From Bacillus sp. NTK034 (GTDB lineage: Bacteria > Bacillota > Bacilli > Bacillales > Cytobacillaceae): 64,000 nucleotides of DNA. The position numbers were made by a program, and so were the translations under genes. Each line of letters begins with the position of its first letter. Position 1 is the stretch's first letter. The stretch lies in assembly GCF_017303275.1 (NCBI RefSeq), contig NZ_JAFKOJ010000006.1:124001-188000 (forward strand). The letters run 5' to 3'. Under the pieces are notes generated by a model. The model had not been told where the DNA came from. It saw nothing but the letters and a program-made list of their open reading frames with translations, and searched no databases. Positions 45,371 through 54,198 of the stretch are shown one piece after another.

Positions 45371-46096
45371 ATGAATAATGAGGCAGTAAATGTTCTCCAG
45401 CATTTTGAAGAGCTCCGGAAGAGGCTGATGATTATAGCTGCTGTCTTTATAGCGTTCCTGGCACTATCCTTTATTTTTGTCAGCGACATTTACCAGTGGC
45501 TGGTTAGGGATCTGGACTTTAAATTGGCTGTTCTCGGACCCTCTGAGATTTTATGGGTCTATTTCATGCTTGCGTCTGTTGTCGCCATTGCAGCCGCCAT
45601 CCCGGTTGCTGCCCATCAAATCTGGCTGTTCGTCAGCCCGGCACTTACCGGAATGGAGAAAAAGGTGGCCTTATCCTATATTCCCGCGTTATTTTTCCTG
45701 TTCATTACCGGTATAGCATTCGGATATTTCATCCTTTTGCCGCTGGTTCTGAATTTTTTAATGACCTTATCAGGAGATATGTTCACCGCCTTTTTTACAA
45801 CGGAAAAATACTTTCGATTCGTGCTGCATTTAACACTGCCATTCGGCTTCCTGTTTGAGCTTCCGGTTGTGATTATGTTCCTGACCAGTCTTGGCATCCT
45901 CAATCCTTATTCACTGCAGAAGATTAGGAAGTATGCATATTTCGTGCTGATTGTGGTTGCGATTTTGGTTACACCCCCTGATTTTATTTCAGATATATTG
46001 GTCACATTGCCTCTTCTGCTGCTGTACGAGGCGAGTGTGAGCCTGTCCAAAATCATTTATAACCGAAAGCAGAAAAGGCAGGCTCTCTTGCAGTAA
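45371..46096 (+). CDS. tatC: Sec-independent translocase TatC
   Basis: A 241-residue, six-helix protein that recognises twin-Arg signals. The conserved N-terminal HFEELRKRLM and the later FELPVVIMFL and VVAILVTPPDFISD are typical TatC segments. ATG 45371 follows TTGAGGTGATTAAT; GTG 45362 is part of that site. The operon resembles B. subtilis phoD-tatAd-tatCd, in which a phosphate-starvation enzyme has its own Tat pair. Confidence 0.96.
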   Translation: MNNEAVNVLQHFEELRKRLMIIAAVFIAFLALSFIFVSDIYQWLVRDLDFKLAVLGPSEILWVYFMLASVVAIAAAIPVAAHQIWLFVSPALTGMEKKVALSYIPALFFLFITGIAFGYFILLPLVLNFLMTLSGDMFTAFFTTEKYFRFVLHLTLPFGFLFELPVVIMFLTSLGILNPYSLQKIRKYAYFVLIVVAILVTPPDFISDILVTLPLLLLYEASVSLSKIIYNRKQKRQALLQ

Positions 46097-46115
46097 CTTT
46101 AATTTAAATCAGAAC

Positions 46116-46149
46116 AAAAAAAGCTTGGACCGCAATGTCCAAGCTTTTC
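46116..46149. terminator. Bidirectional intrinsic terminator
   Basis: AAAAGCTTGGAC pairs with GTCCAAGCTTTT around CGCAAT, between convergent tatC and subtilase genes. Confidence 0.93.
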
Positions 46150-46159
46150 TATTATTCAC

Positions 46160-47416
46160 TTACTTTACTCGCGGGAAGCCAAAGCCTGATGCATAATCGT
46201 CACCAGCGGCAGCTCCCGTTCCGCCAAGAATATCATTTTGCTTGGCGCGGTTCTGAAGCTCGGTGCGAAGCTGTGCATGGGACATTGATGGATTCTGGGC
46301 CCAGATCTTAGCAGCCAATCCGGATACATGAGGAGTAGCCATGGATGTGCCGCTGATTGTGCTGTAGCTGCCATCATACCATGTGGATTCAATCGCTCTG
46401 CCTGGTGCAGACACCTCGACATCACGCTCCTGGATGAGGTAGTCTCCATCAGTTGCAGGGTTGCCCCTTGATGAAAAATCGGCAACACGGTATGAACCAT
46501 TTTGCTGAACATTTTCCAGAGCGGCCACTGCAACAGCATTCACTAATGCGCCGGGATAGCCAATCGTATTATCGGCAGGACCATCGTTTCCGGCAGCAGC
46601 AACTACGAGGACACCTTTGCTGTAGGCGTAATCAACTGCATCCGCAATCAATGTGCTCTTAGAGCTTGAACCTAATGACATGGAAATGACCACTTTAGAT
46701 CCTGTGCGGACCGCTTCATCGGCCGCATGCTTAATAGCTCCTGCGATGTCATCAGAATACCCTGATCCTCTGTCGTTTAACACCTTATATGCCCAAAGAT
46801 CTGCGTCTGGCGCTACTCCGTAAACACCTTGTCCGTTCTCGCCGCCATGAGCCAGCACAGTACCCGCAACATGTGTGCCGTGTCCGTTCTTGTCCCCGCA
46901 GCTTCCGTCAATTAAAGGGGACTTTCTTTGTGTAAAGTCCTTGCACTGTTCAGCTTGCCCGGCGAGATCAGCATGTGCTGTATTTACTCCTGTGTCCAGA
47001 ACGGCAACTTTTACCCCGTTTCCGCCTGAAGTGCTTTGGATGGAGCTGTCATTGTAAATGGCCTCAATTCCCCAAGGTGTACCATCTGCCGGAGCTGATG
47101 CAGCCCCCGATCCAGGTTTCGCTGCGGTCACAGGTGAGTTCTTAACTTCTTCAACTCTATCAATCTTTAAGTTTTTATTTTTTAAAAGTGCCTGATACTG
47201 TTTAGCATTTACTGTAGTAGTAAAACCATTCTGTCCAAAATCCCATCGTACTCCATAGTTCGATTTTGCCTTTGCTTTTTCTGCACTTGGGCCCTGAATG
47301 ACGACCCGATAGGTTTCATTGCTCTCAACCTGCTGACCGAATGCCCCTGACGCAAATACGGATAGTCCCATTGCTGCACTTAGTATTGCTGACCCAATGA
47401 CTCTTTTTTTCTTCAT
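46160..47416 (-). CDS. Secreted subtilisin-like serine protease (S8), copy 2
   Basis: A 418-residue preproprotease with a signal peptide (MKKKRVIGSAILSAAMGLSV), propeptide and S8 domain: Asp in VAVLDTGVNTAH, His in GHGTHVAGTVLA, Asn in AAAGNDG, Ser in GTSMATPHVSGL. The two Cys (EQCKDFT, DGSC) are kept. It is a close paralog of the gene at 36178-37449, in opposite orientation about 9 kb away. ATG 47416 follows GAGAGGAGATTTTG. The linker after the propeptide (residues ~88-105, Ala/Pro/Gly-rich) is where the copies differ most. Confidence 0.95.
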   Translation of the reverse strand: MKKKRVIGSAILSAAMGLSVFASGAFGQQVESNETYRVVIQGPSAEKAKAKSNYGVRWDFGQNGFTTTVNAKQYQALLKNKNLKIDRVEEVKNSPVTAAKPGSGAASAPADGTPWGIEAIYNDSSIQSTSGGNGVKVAVLDTGVNTAHADLAGQAEQCKDFTQRKSPLIDGSCGDKNGHGTHVAGTVLAHGGENGQGVYGVAPDADLWAYKVLNDRGSGYSDDIAGAIKHAADEAVRTGSKVVISMSLGSSSKSTLIADAVDYAYSKGVLVVAAAGNDGPADNTIGYPGALVNAVAVAALENVQQNGSYRVADFSSRGNPATDGDYLIQERDVEVSAPGRAIESTWYDGSYSTISGTSMATPHVSGLAAKIWAQNPSMSHAQLRTELQNRAKQNDILGGTGAAAGDDYASGFGFPRVK

Positions 47417-47447
47417 TCAAAATCTCCTCTCAGAATATGTATGGTCA

Positions 47448-47494
47448 CAGCTGAAGAGCTGTAACTCTATTATATTTATAAAATTCAGAATAAT
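47448..47494 (-). promoter_or_regulatory. Promoter and 5'-terminal hairpin of subtilase 2
   Basis: On the minus strand TATAAT (47469-47474) is preceded by a TCTGAATTTTATAAA spacer shared with subtilase 1. About 6 bp downstream, at the expected mRNA 5' end, ACAGCT-N4-AGCTGT (47448-47463) forms a perfect 6-bp hairpin. Such a 5'-terminal stem stabilises B. subtilis aprE mRNA; a similar role here is inferred. Confidence 0.5.
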
Positions 47495-47616
47495 AAAACA
47501 TTACTTTGGGCCTATATTTGCTTAAATTTATCATTTCTATCAAAAAACCCCAGACAGGCATCCTCACTTGCATAATAATATTCTTTCAGTAATAGGTAAA
47601 TATTTCATATTGTGAA

Positions 47617-47641
47617 GTTAATCATGCAATAAGGAGGGTAA
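47617..47641 (+). promoter_or_regulatory. Candidate sigma-B promoter of the alcohol dehydrogenase gene
   Basis: GTTAAT and GGGTAA are 13 bp apart (consensus GTTTAA, GGGTAT: 4/6 and 5/6). B. subtilis homologs such as AdhB/YycR include sigma-B targets, but the match is modest and GGGTAA overlaps an AGGAGGG string. Confidence 0.4.
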
Positions 47642-47675
47642 AAGTCTATAAAGTCGATAAGGGAGTGTGAAGAAT

Positions 47676-48809
47676 ATGAGAGCAGTAACCTACCAGGGAG
47701 CGAAAGATATTCAAGTAAAAAATGTGGAGGATCCCAAAATTGAAAAGCGGGATGATGTCATTGTCCGGATCACCTCAACTGCCATTTGCGGATCGGACCT
47801 TCATTTATATCAGGGGAATATGCCATTGCGGCCCGGCTATGTTATCGGGCATGAACCCATGGGAATCATTGAGGAGACAGGTCCTGATGTGACAAGGGTA
47901 AAGAAAGGCGACAGGGTGGTCATACCATTTAATGTATCGTGCGGGCATTGCTTCTATTGTCAGCATAATATGGAAAGCCAATGTGATAATTCGAACCCGC
48001 ATAATGATTCAGGCGGCTATTTTGGCTATACTGAGAAATACGGAAACCATCCGGGCGGTCAGGCAGAGTTTCTCAAGGTGCCGTTTGGCAATTTCATGCC
48101 ATTTGTTATACCGGAGTCGTGCGAGCTGGAGGATGAATCACTGCTCTTTTTATCGGACGTTCTGCCGACAGCCTATTGGAGCGTGGAACATTCAGGCATT
48201 AAAGCGGGAGACACGGTCGTCGTCCTCGGCTGCGGTCCCATCGGGTTAATGACTCAGAAATTTGCCTGGATGAAAGGAGCTAAACGGGTAATTGCAGTAG
48301 ATCATCTCGATTACCGCCTCAATCACGCCAAGCTTACCAATGATGTGGAAGTCTATGACTTTACGAAATATGATGACATGGGAGCATATATAAAGGAAAT
48401 CACCCAGGGCGGAGCTGATGTCGTCATTGATTGCGTCGGCATGGACGGGAAGAAATCCGCTGTAGAGAAAATAGAACAGAAGCTTAAGCTCCAGGGCGGA
48501 ACGCTTGGCCCGATCCAAATCGCGACGAAAGCAGTCCGTAAATTTGGTACTGTCCAGCTGACCGGTGTGTACGGGCTGACTTATAATATGTTCCCGCTCG
48601 AGGAATTTTTCTCGAGAAACATCACCATTAAAATGGGCCAGGCCCCTGTGGTGCACTACATGCCTGAGCTATTTGAAAAAATAACGAATAAGGAATTCGA
48701 TCCGAAGTCAATCATCACTCATCAGATTCCTCTCGAAGAAGCAGATCGTGCGTATAAAATTTTTAATGACCATGAAGATGACTGCATTAAAGTCATCTTA
48801 AAACCGTAA
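47676..48809 (+). CDS. Zinc-dependent alcohol dehydrogenase, formaldehyde-dehydrogenase-like
   Basis: A 377-residue MDR enzyme. Catalytic zinc ligands lie in AICGSDLHLYQG (Cys) and VIGHEPMG (His, Glu); structural zinc Cys residues lie in SCGHCFYCQHNMESQCD. The insertion NPHNDSGGYFGYTEKYG is typical of the glutathione-independent formaldehyde dehydrogenase subgroup. The Rossmann motif is VLGCGPIGLM. ATG 47676 follows AAGGGAGTGAAGAAT. It probably oxidises an aldehyde or alcohol in stress detoxification. Confidence 0.9.
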   Translation: MRAVTYQGAKDIQVKNVEDPKIEKRDDVIVRITSTAICGSDLHLYQGNMPLRPGYVIGHEPMGIIEETGPDVTRVKKGDRVVIPFNVSCGHCFYCQHNMESQCDNSNPHNDSGGYFGYTEKYGNHPGGQAEFLKVPFGNFMPFVIPESCELEDESLLFLSDVLPTAYWSVEHSGIKAGDTVVVLGCGPIGLMTQKFAWMKGAKRVIAVDHLDYRLNHAKLTNDVEVYDFTKYDDMGAYIKEITQGGADVVIDCVGMDGKKSAVEKIEQKLKLQGGTLGPIQIATKAVRKFGTVQLTGVYGLTYNMFPLEEFFSRNITIKMGQAPVVHYMPELFEKITNKEFDPKSIITHQIPLEEADRAYKIFNDHEDDCIKVILKP

Positions 48810-48817
48810 TAAATACA

Positions 48818-48849
48818 AACCGGCCTGGATATCCCATGGCCGGTTTTTT
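48818..48849 (+). terminator. Intrinsic terminator
   Basis: AACCGGCC pairs with GGCCGGTT, followed by TTTTG; the inner bases extend the stem. Confidence 0.88.
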
Positions 48850-48871
48850 GAAGTTTAAGAATATAACATAT

Positions 48872-48901
48872 TATACATGTTTCGACATAAACGTATATAA
48901 T
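48872..48901 (+). promoter_or_regulatory. Promoter with Spo0A-like box in the spacer
   Basis: TATACA (48872-48877) and TATAAT (48896-48901) are 18 bp apart. TTCGACA at 48881-48887 is the reverse complement of the Spo0A core TGTCGAA and lies between them, so Spo0A could repress the kinase gene. Confidence 0.45.
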
Positions 48902-48947
48902 AGTGCTAAAGACACAATATTAATAGAGTTAACCAAGGAGCATGTAG

Positions 48948-50186
48948 ATGAAAGGCTTTAATCAACAGACTTTGATAAAAGAAGAAACAAAAGCAGTTAT
49001 GCTTTTTATATGGCTATTCTATATCATTTTAACACTTTATGATTTGTTTTATTATTATCTGCTTCCCCTCAATACTGGCGGCAGCATCGGGCTTCCAAAG
49101 GGCGGGCTTGGATGGGGTTATTATCTGGCTATTATCGGGCTCTTGCCTTTAGCGCTGTATTTAATCAGGACAAAACGCCCTTTTCAGGTAAAATACTTAT
49201 TTTTTGCAGGGTTTTTGCTGATAGATTTTAGTAACAGCATGCTGATCTATTTCGGAGAATCGAAGGAATTTCAGAGCGGAAGTGCAGTAGAACTTTTATT
49301 TATTATATTTTCACCGATTTTTGTGAATAAGCGCTATTTTTGGATAGTAACCGGCGGAATGATTGCGAAGTATCTGCTTGCCGGCTTACTGTTGAGCAGC
49401 CAAAAGGTAATGGTGCCAATCGTGCTTATGGCCATTTTTTCAAGTGTTTCATATGTTCTGCTGAACCGCTTCTATTCCTATATTCACTCGCTGACACATG
49501 TTTTCCAGGAGCTCCGCCAGACTGAAAAGCTGGCTGCTGTCGGTCAGATGGCTTCGGCAGTCGGCCATGAAGTAAGAAATCCTTTAGCAGCATTAAGAGG
49601 GTTTACTCAGCTGCAGATGGAAAAACATCCTGAAGATCAGGACCGCTATAAAATCATGATTGAGGAAATCGACCGCATTAATCTGATTGCCGATGACCTT
49701 ATGATCTTAAGCAAGCCAAGACTGCCTATGTTTAAAAGAGTTGAACTGAATGCAGTGATTAACTATGTTATTTCGATCATACATGAACAGGCAGCCAATC
49801 AGAACATCCGTCTTGAAACAGAAAATCTGGAAGCTGTTCCTAAAATTCAGTGCGACGAAAATATGCTTAAGCAGGCTTTTATTAATTTGGTTAAGAATGC
49901 GATGGAATCTATGACAGAAGGCGGCACGATCCTGATTTCGGCCAAAATGGCGGAGGGCGATCAGGTTTTGATCAGTATTAAAGATGAAGGCTGCGGGATC
50001 GATGCTGAAAATATGGAACGGGTCGTGGATCCATTTTATACAACTAAACCGGATGGAACCGGTTTAGGGCTGATGGTTACCAAGCAGATTGTGGATGAAC
50101 ACAAGGCGGGAATCACTTTTGAAAGTGAAAAGGGGAAAGGGACAATTGTGAACCTTACTATTCCTATAGAGCAGCCAACCCAATAA
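48948..50186 (+). CDS. Orphan membrane sensor histidine kinase, sporulation-kinase-like
   Basis: A 412-residue kinase with about six hydrophobic segments before residue 180, HisKA with H207 in ASAVGHEVRNPLAA, and HATPase_c with N box (NLVKNAMESM), G1 (DEGCGI) and G2 (GTGLGLMV). It ends QPTQ. The start follows AAGGAGCATGTAG. No regulator gene is adjacent; a 10-codon ORF with a strong ribosome binding site and a hairpin follow. Likely part of the sporulation phosphorelay, by family. Confidence 0.87.
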   Translation: MKGFNQQTLIKEETKAVMLFIWLFYIILTLYDLFYYYLLPLNTGGSIGLPKGGLGWGYYLAIIGLLPLALYLIRTKRPFQVKYLFFAGFLLIDFSNSMLIYFGESKEFQSGSAVELLFIIFSPIFVNKRYFWIVTGGMIAKYLLAGLLLSSQKVMVPIVLMAIFSSVSYVLLNRFYSYIHSLTHVFQELRQTEKLAAVGQMASAVGHEVRNPLAALRGFTQLQMEKHPEDQDRYKIMIEEIDRINLIADDLMILSKPRLPMFKRVELNAVINYVISIIHEQAANQNIRLETENLEAVPKIQCDENMLKQAFINLVKNAMESMTEGGTILISAKMAEGDQVLISIKDEGCGIDAENMERVVDPFYTTKPDGTGLGLMVTKQIVDEHKAGITFESEKGKGTIVNLTIPIEQPTQ

Positions 50187-50211
50187 AAAGAATTCAGGAG
50201 GATGTCATTTA

Positions 50212-50244
50212 ATGTTCAGGGCAGACCTGGAAAATAGTAACTGA
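50212..50244 (+). other. 10-codon ORF with strong ribosome binding site
   Basis: ATG 50212 is preceded by CAGGAGGATGTCATTTA; the frame reads MFRADLENSN and stops before a hairpin. It is either a remnant of a decayed gene after the kinase or a peptide. Evidence beyond the ribosome binding site is lacking. Confidence 0.3.
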
Positions 50245-50269
50245 CATTATAATAATACTATTCGAAATC

Positions 50270-50300
50270 ATACAGCACCCTATGAGGGTGCTGTATTTTA
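50270..50300 (+). terminator. Intrinsic terminator
   Basis: TACAGCACCC pairs with GGGTGCTGTA around TATGA, followed by TTTTATT. Confidence 0.85.
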
Positions 50301-50320
50301 TTAGGTAAATAGGCTTCTTT

Positions 50321-50337
50321 TTTACAAAAATTTAATA
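50321..50337 (+). promoter_or_regulatory. Weak candidate PhoP half-sites upstream of the nucleotidase gene
   Basis: TTTACA and TTAATA are 11 bp apart, as PhoP repeats are. Only two half-sites, in AT-rich DNA. Confidence 0.25.
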
Positions 50338-50448
50338 ATTTTCCTATGTTAATTCCGACTAATTGCTCATTCTCAAATAAGTCTAAAAATAGATAGAATT
50401 ATGAATGTTATCATCCTAATCTACTATAATTTGAGGAGATGTATTCAT

Positions 50449-53400
50449 TTGAAAAAGCCTATGCGCAAACTTGGAAAGACGATACTCGCAACAACGATGG
50501 CCCTATCTGTCTTAGCAGCTCCTATTTCATATGATTCTGTCATGGCGGCAAAGCCTGATCATGCAGGGAAACCGGAAATTAAATTCAGCCATGAAGTAAG
50601 CCTGCGGATACTGGGAACAACAGATATACATACACACCTTTATAACTATGATTACTATAAAGATGCAGAAACCATTGAATTTGGTCTGGCTAAAACAGCT
50701 ACCTTAATCAAACAGGCAAGAAAAGAAGCAAAGAATACATTATTATTTGACAACGGAGACCTCATTCAGGGTAATCCGCTTGGAGATTATAAAGCAAAAG
50801 TAGATCAGCTTGAGGATGGGGAAATGCATCCCGTGTTCAAGGCTATGGAACTATTAGATTATGATGCCGCTACGGTAGGAAACCATGAATTCAATTATGG
50901 CCTCGATTATCTGGATGAGGTTCTGGATGATGCGCCATTTCCTTATGTAAATGCCAATGTCTACAAAGACGACGATGATAATAATCCGGAAAACGATAAA
51001 AATTACTTTAAACCATATAAAATCATCAAGAAAAAAGTCGTTGATGAAAAAGGAAGAAAACAGGTCATTAAGGTTGGGGTTATCGGTGCTGTGACTCCGC
51101 AGATTACACAATGGGACAAAGCCAATCTTGATGGAAAAATCATCACAAAAGACATTGTAAAATCAGTAGAAGCCAATATTCCTAAAATGAAAGAAGAGGG
51201 TGCGGACATTATCATTGCACTTGCGCACTCCGGCATGGGGGACGCAGCATATGCTGAGATGGAAGAGAATGCAGCCTACGACTTAACAAAAGTAGAAGGC
51301 ATTGATGCGGTTATTTCCGGACACAACCATAAGAATTTTCCGGGAGATTTCACCGATCTTCCTGAAGTGGATGCAGAAAAGGGAACGGTCAACGGGGTGC
51401 CCTTCATCATGCCGGGCAGCTGGGGCAATCAGCTTGGCGTTATGGACCTGACTATTGCCAAGGTAAAGGGCAAGTGGGAGGTTAAGGATTCCCAGTCATC
51501 TTTAAGGTCTATTTTCAGAAGCTATAAAAATGAATCCGGCGCGACCGTCAAGGAAAGCCTTGCAGATGCAGATCCTGCTATTTTGAAAGCTGTAAAGGAA
51601 GAACATGATGGAACCGTGAATTATGTCCGCCAGCCTGTCGGGGAAACAACAGCTGATATCCACAGCTATTTTGCACTTGTAAAAGATGACCCGTCCATTC
51701 AAATTGTGACGAATGCACAGAAGTGGTATATTGAGAAGCAATTAAAAGGAACACCAGATGAAAATACACCAGTGCTTTCGGCGGGAGCTCCTTTTAAAGC
51801 AGGCGGCCGCAACGGGGCAAGCTATTACACATATATCCCTGAAGGCACAATCGCCATTAAAAATGTAGCCGATCTATACCTGTATCCGAATACAGTCGCT
51901 ACGGTAAAAATTAAAGGGGCAGATGTGAAGGAATGGCTTGAAATGTCTGCAGGCCAGTTCAATCAGATAAAAGATAATGAAGCGGGAGAACAGTCACTCA
52001 TTAATAATGATTTCCCTACTTATAACTATGATGTAATCGATGGTGTGACATATGAGATCGATGTAACAGAACCTGCTAAGTATGATAAAGATGGCAAGCA
52101 GGTTAATGCTGATGCAAACAGAATCAAAAATCTTCAGTATAACGGAGCACCTATTGATCCGGATCAGGAATTCATCGTTGTGACAAATAATTATCGGGCC
52201 AGCGGCACTTTCCCTGGAGTCAGAAACAACACGGCAGTAGAGCTTTATCCGGATGAAAACCGCCAGGCGATCATTGATTATATCCGAGAAGAACAAACCA
52301 TCGATCCTTCTGCAGATGCCAATTGGTCATTTGCACCGGTTGCCGGTGGCGTAAATGTAACGTTCGAATCTTCACCGGATGCAAAGGATGCGATTGCTGA
52401 AGGCAGCGGAATCGGCTATGCGGGGGAAGCAGCCAATGGCTTTGCGAAATATTCGCTTCAATTCCCGGAGCCAAAGCCATTTGAAGTCCAACTTTTGGGG
52501 ATCAATGATTTCCATGGTCAGCTTGATACATTTAATTCCGGTTTGAATGCGGGTGGAATCGAGTATTTAGCTGCACACTTAAAACAGCGTGAAGCAGAGA
52601 ATCCCAATACAATTATGCTGCATGCAGGTGATGCAGTAGGGGCGAGCTCCCCTGTTTCGGCCCTACTTCAGGACGAGCCAACAATTAAAATGCTTAATGA
52701 GATCGGCTTTGATATAGGTACAGTCGGCAACCATGAATTCGATGAAGGGGTAGACGAAATGCGACGCCTTATCAATGGCGGGGCCCATCCAAAAACTGTA
52801 GAGAAGTATGGCGAGTTTGAAGGAGCAAACTTCCCGTATGTTGCAGCTAATGTAGTGGATGAAACAACAAAGGAGCCAATCCTTGATCCCTATGTAATTA
52901 AAGAAGTAAATGGAGTGCCAGTCGGCTTTATTGGCATTGCCTATTCCGATACTCCTGGAATTGTTACGCCAAGCGGAACGGCAGGTGTAGAATTCACGGA
53001 CGAAGCGGAAGCAATCAACAAGTACACAGCTGAGCTGAAGGAACAGGGTGTTAAATCGATTGTGGTCATTACTCATAACCCTGTAAAGTCCGATATAGAT
53101 GGGTCTAATCCTCAAGAGGAACTCGCTGACATTGCGAATGCAGTTGATGATGAAGTGGATGTGATGTTTGGCGGCCATAACCATCAGTACACAAATACTG
53201 TGGTGGACGGGAAATTGCTTGTTCAATCTTATTCCTATGGAACTGCTTTTTCCGATGTGGACTTAACAATTGATCCAGTGACGAAAGATATTGTTGCTAA
53301 AAAGGCTGAAATCGTAAGCGCCACACGTGACGTTGAACCTGATGCAGAAATTAAGCAAATGCTTGATGCTTATATTGCTGATGTCGCTCCGATTTTAAAT

Positions 53401-53967
53401 GAAGTCATCGGTCATACTTCAACAGGTATTACGAGAGAGGTAAATGCTGATGGAGAATCTCCGATGGGCAACCTGATTGCAGATTCCATGATTGCGCAGA
53501 CCAATACCGATTTTGCCTTCATGAACTCAGGCGGCGTCCGTGCAGGCATTGATGCTGGAGATATTACGTGGAAAGAAGCTTTTACGGTACAGCCTTTCGG
53601 AAATGACCTTGTGACATTGACATTGACCGGTGCCCAGATAAAAGAACTTTTTGAACAGCAATGGGGTTCAAAAGAAAGAATCATGCATGTTTCCGGCTTA
53701 AAGGTGACGTACGATTCTTCGAGAGCTGCTGGAGATCGGATTGTTTCTTTAGTAAAGAACGATGGAACGCCAATCGCTGCAGAACAGGAATATTCTGTGA
53801 CGGTAAACAACTATATGGCTGATGGTGGAGACGGCTATAGCGCCCTTTTAAACGGCAGGAACCGCACTGTGGATATCGTCGACCTTGATGCTTTAATCAA
53901 CTACATTAAAGAGCAGAAAGAAGTAAACCCGGCGGTTGAAGGAAGAATTACTAAATTGAATAAATAA
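50449..53967 (+). CDS. Secreted tandem 2',3'-cyclic phosphodiesterase/5'-nucleotidase (YfkN-like)
   Basis: A ~1172-residue secreted enzyme with two complete metallophosphatase plus 5'-nucleotidase_C units. Unit 1 (about 35-560) has LGTTDIHTHLYN, DNGDLIQGNP, VGNHEFNYG and GHNHKNFPG; unit 2 (about 665-1170) has LGINDFHGQLD, HAGDAVGASSP, VGNHEFDEG and GGHNHQYTN. It frees phosphate and nucleosides from external nucleotides. B. subtilis YfkN has the same layout. A signal peptide lies near the N-terminus (ILATTMALSVLAAP). TTG 50449 follows TTGAGGAGATGTATTCAT; ATG 50461 is an alternative. The C-terminus ends at GRITKLNK without an LPxTG anchor. Confidence 0.93.
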   Translation: MKKPMRKLGKTILATTMALSVLAAPISYDSVMAAKPDHAGKPEIKFSHEVSLRILGTTDIHTHLYNYDYYKDAETIEFGLAKTATLIKQARKEAKNTLLFDNGDLIQGNPLGDYKAKVDQLEDGEMHPVFKAMELLDYDAATVGNHEFNYGLDYLDEVLDDAPFPYVNANVYKDDDDNNPENDKNYFKPYKIIKKKVVDEKGRKQVIKVGVIGAVTPQITQWDKANLDGKIITKDIVKSVEANIPKMKEEGADIIIALAHSGMGDAAYAEMEENAAYDLTKVEGIDAVISGHNHKNFPGDFTDLPEVDAEKGTVNGVPFIMPGSWGNQLGVMDLTIAKVKGKWEVKDSQSSLRSIFRSYKNESGATVKESLADADPAILKAVKEEHDGTVNYVRQPVGETTADIHSYFALVKDDPSIQIVTNAQKWYIEKQLKGTPDENTPVLSAGAPFKAGGRNGASYYTYIPEGTIAIKNVADLYLYPNTVATVKIKGADVKEWLEMSAGQFNQIKDNEAGEQSLINNDFPTYNYDVIDGVTYEIDVTEPAKYDKDGKQVNADANRIKNLQYNGAPIDPDQEFIVVTNNYRASGTFPGVRNNTAVELYPDENRQAIIDYIREEQTIDPSADANWSFAPVAGGVNVTFESSPDAKDAIAEGSGIGYAGEAANGFAKYSLQFPEPKPFEVQLLGINDFHGQLDTFNSGLNAGGIEYLAAHLKQREAENPNTIMLHAGDAVGASSPVSALLQDEPTIKMLNEIGFDIGTVGNHEFDEGVDEMRRLINGGAHPKTVEKYGEFEGANFPYVAANVVDETTKEPILDPYVIKEVNGVPVGFIGIAYSDTPGIVTPSGTAGVEFTDEAEAINKYTAELKEQGVKSIVVITHNPVKSDIDGSNPQEELADIANAVDDEVDVMFGGHNHQYTNTVVDGKLLVQSYSYGTAFSDVDLTIDPVTKDIVAKKAEIVSATRDVEPDAEIKQMLDAYIADVAPILNEVIGHTSTGITREVNADGESPMGNLIADSMIAQTNTDFAFMNSGGVRAGIDAGDITWKEAFTVQPFGNDLVTLTLTGAQIKELFEQQWGSKERIMHVSGLKVTYDSSRAAGDRIVSLVKNDGTPIAAEQEYSVTVNNYMADGGDGYSALLNGRNRTVDIVDLDALINYIKEQKEVNPAVEGRITKLNK

Positions 53968-53973
53968 CAGGAA

Positions 53974-54004
53974 GGGAGCATCAGGCAGTCTGATGCTCCT
54001 TTTC
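53974..54004 (+). terminator. Intrinsic terminator
   Basis: GGAGCATCAG pairs with CTGATGCTCC around GCAGT, followed by TTTTC. Confidence 0.9.
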
Positions 54005-54198
54005 TATATCCCTCGAAAATAGGTATAGGTACCCGTTTTTTCTTTTAGCGGCGGATAAATTGATTAAAATTACCTACTCAAATGTTATCGAAATATTAAA
54101 ATAACAGTATTGTTAGACTATTAAAAACTTTATGTTAATTTGATAGAATTAATCTCGCACTTCGAAAATTCAGAAAAACTAAATAGGAGGCTATAAGA

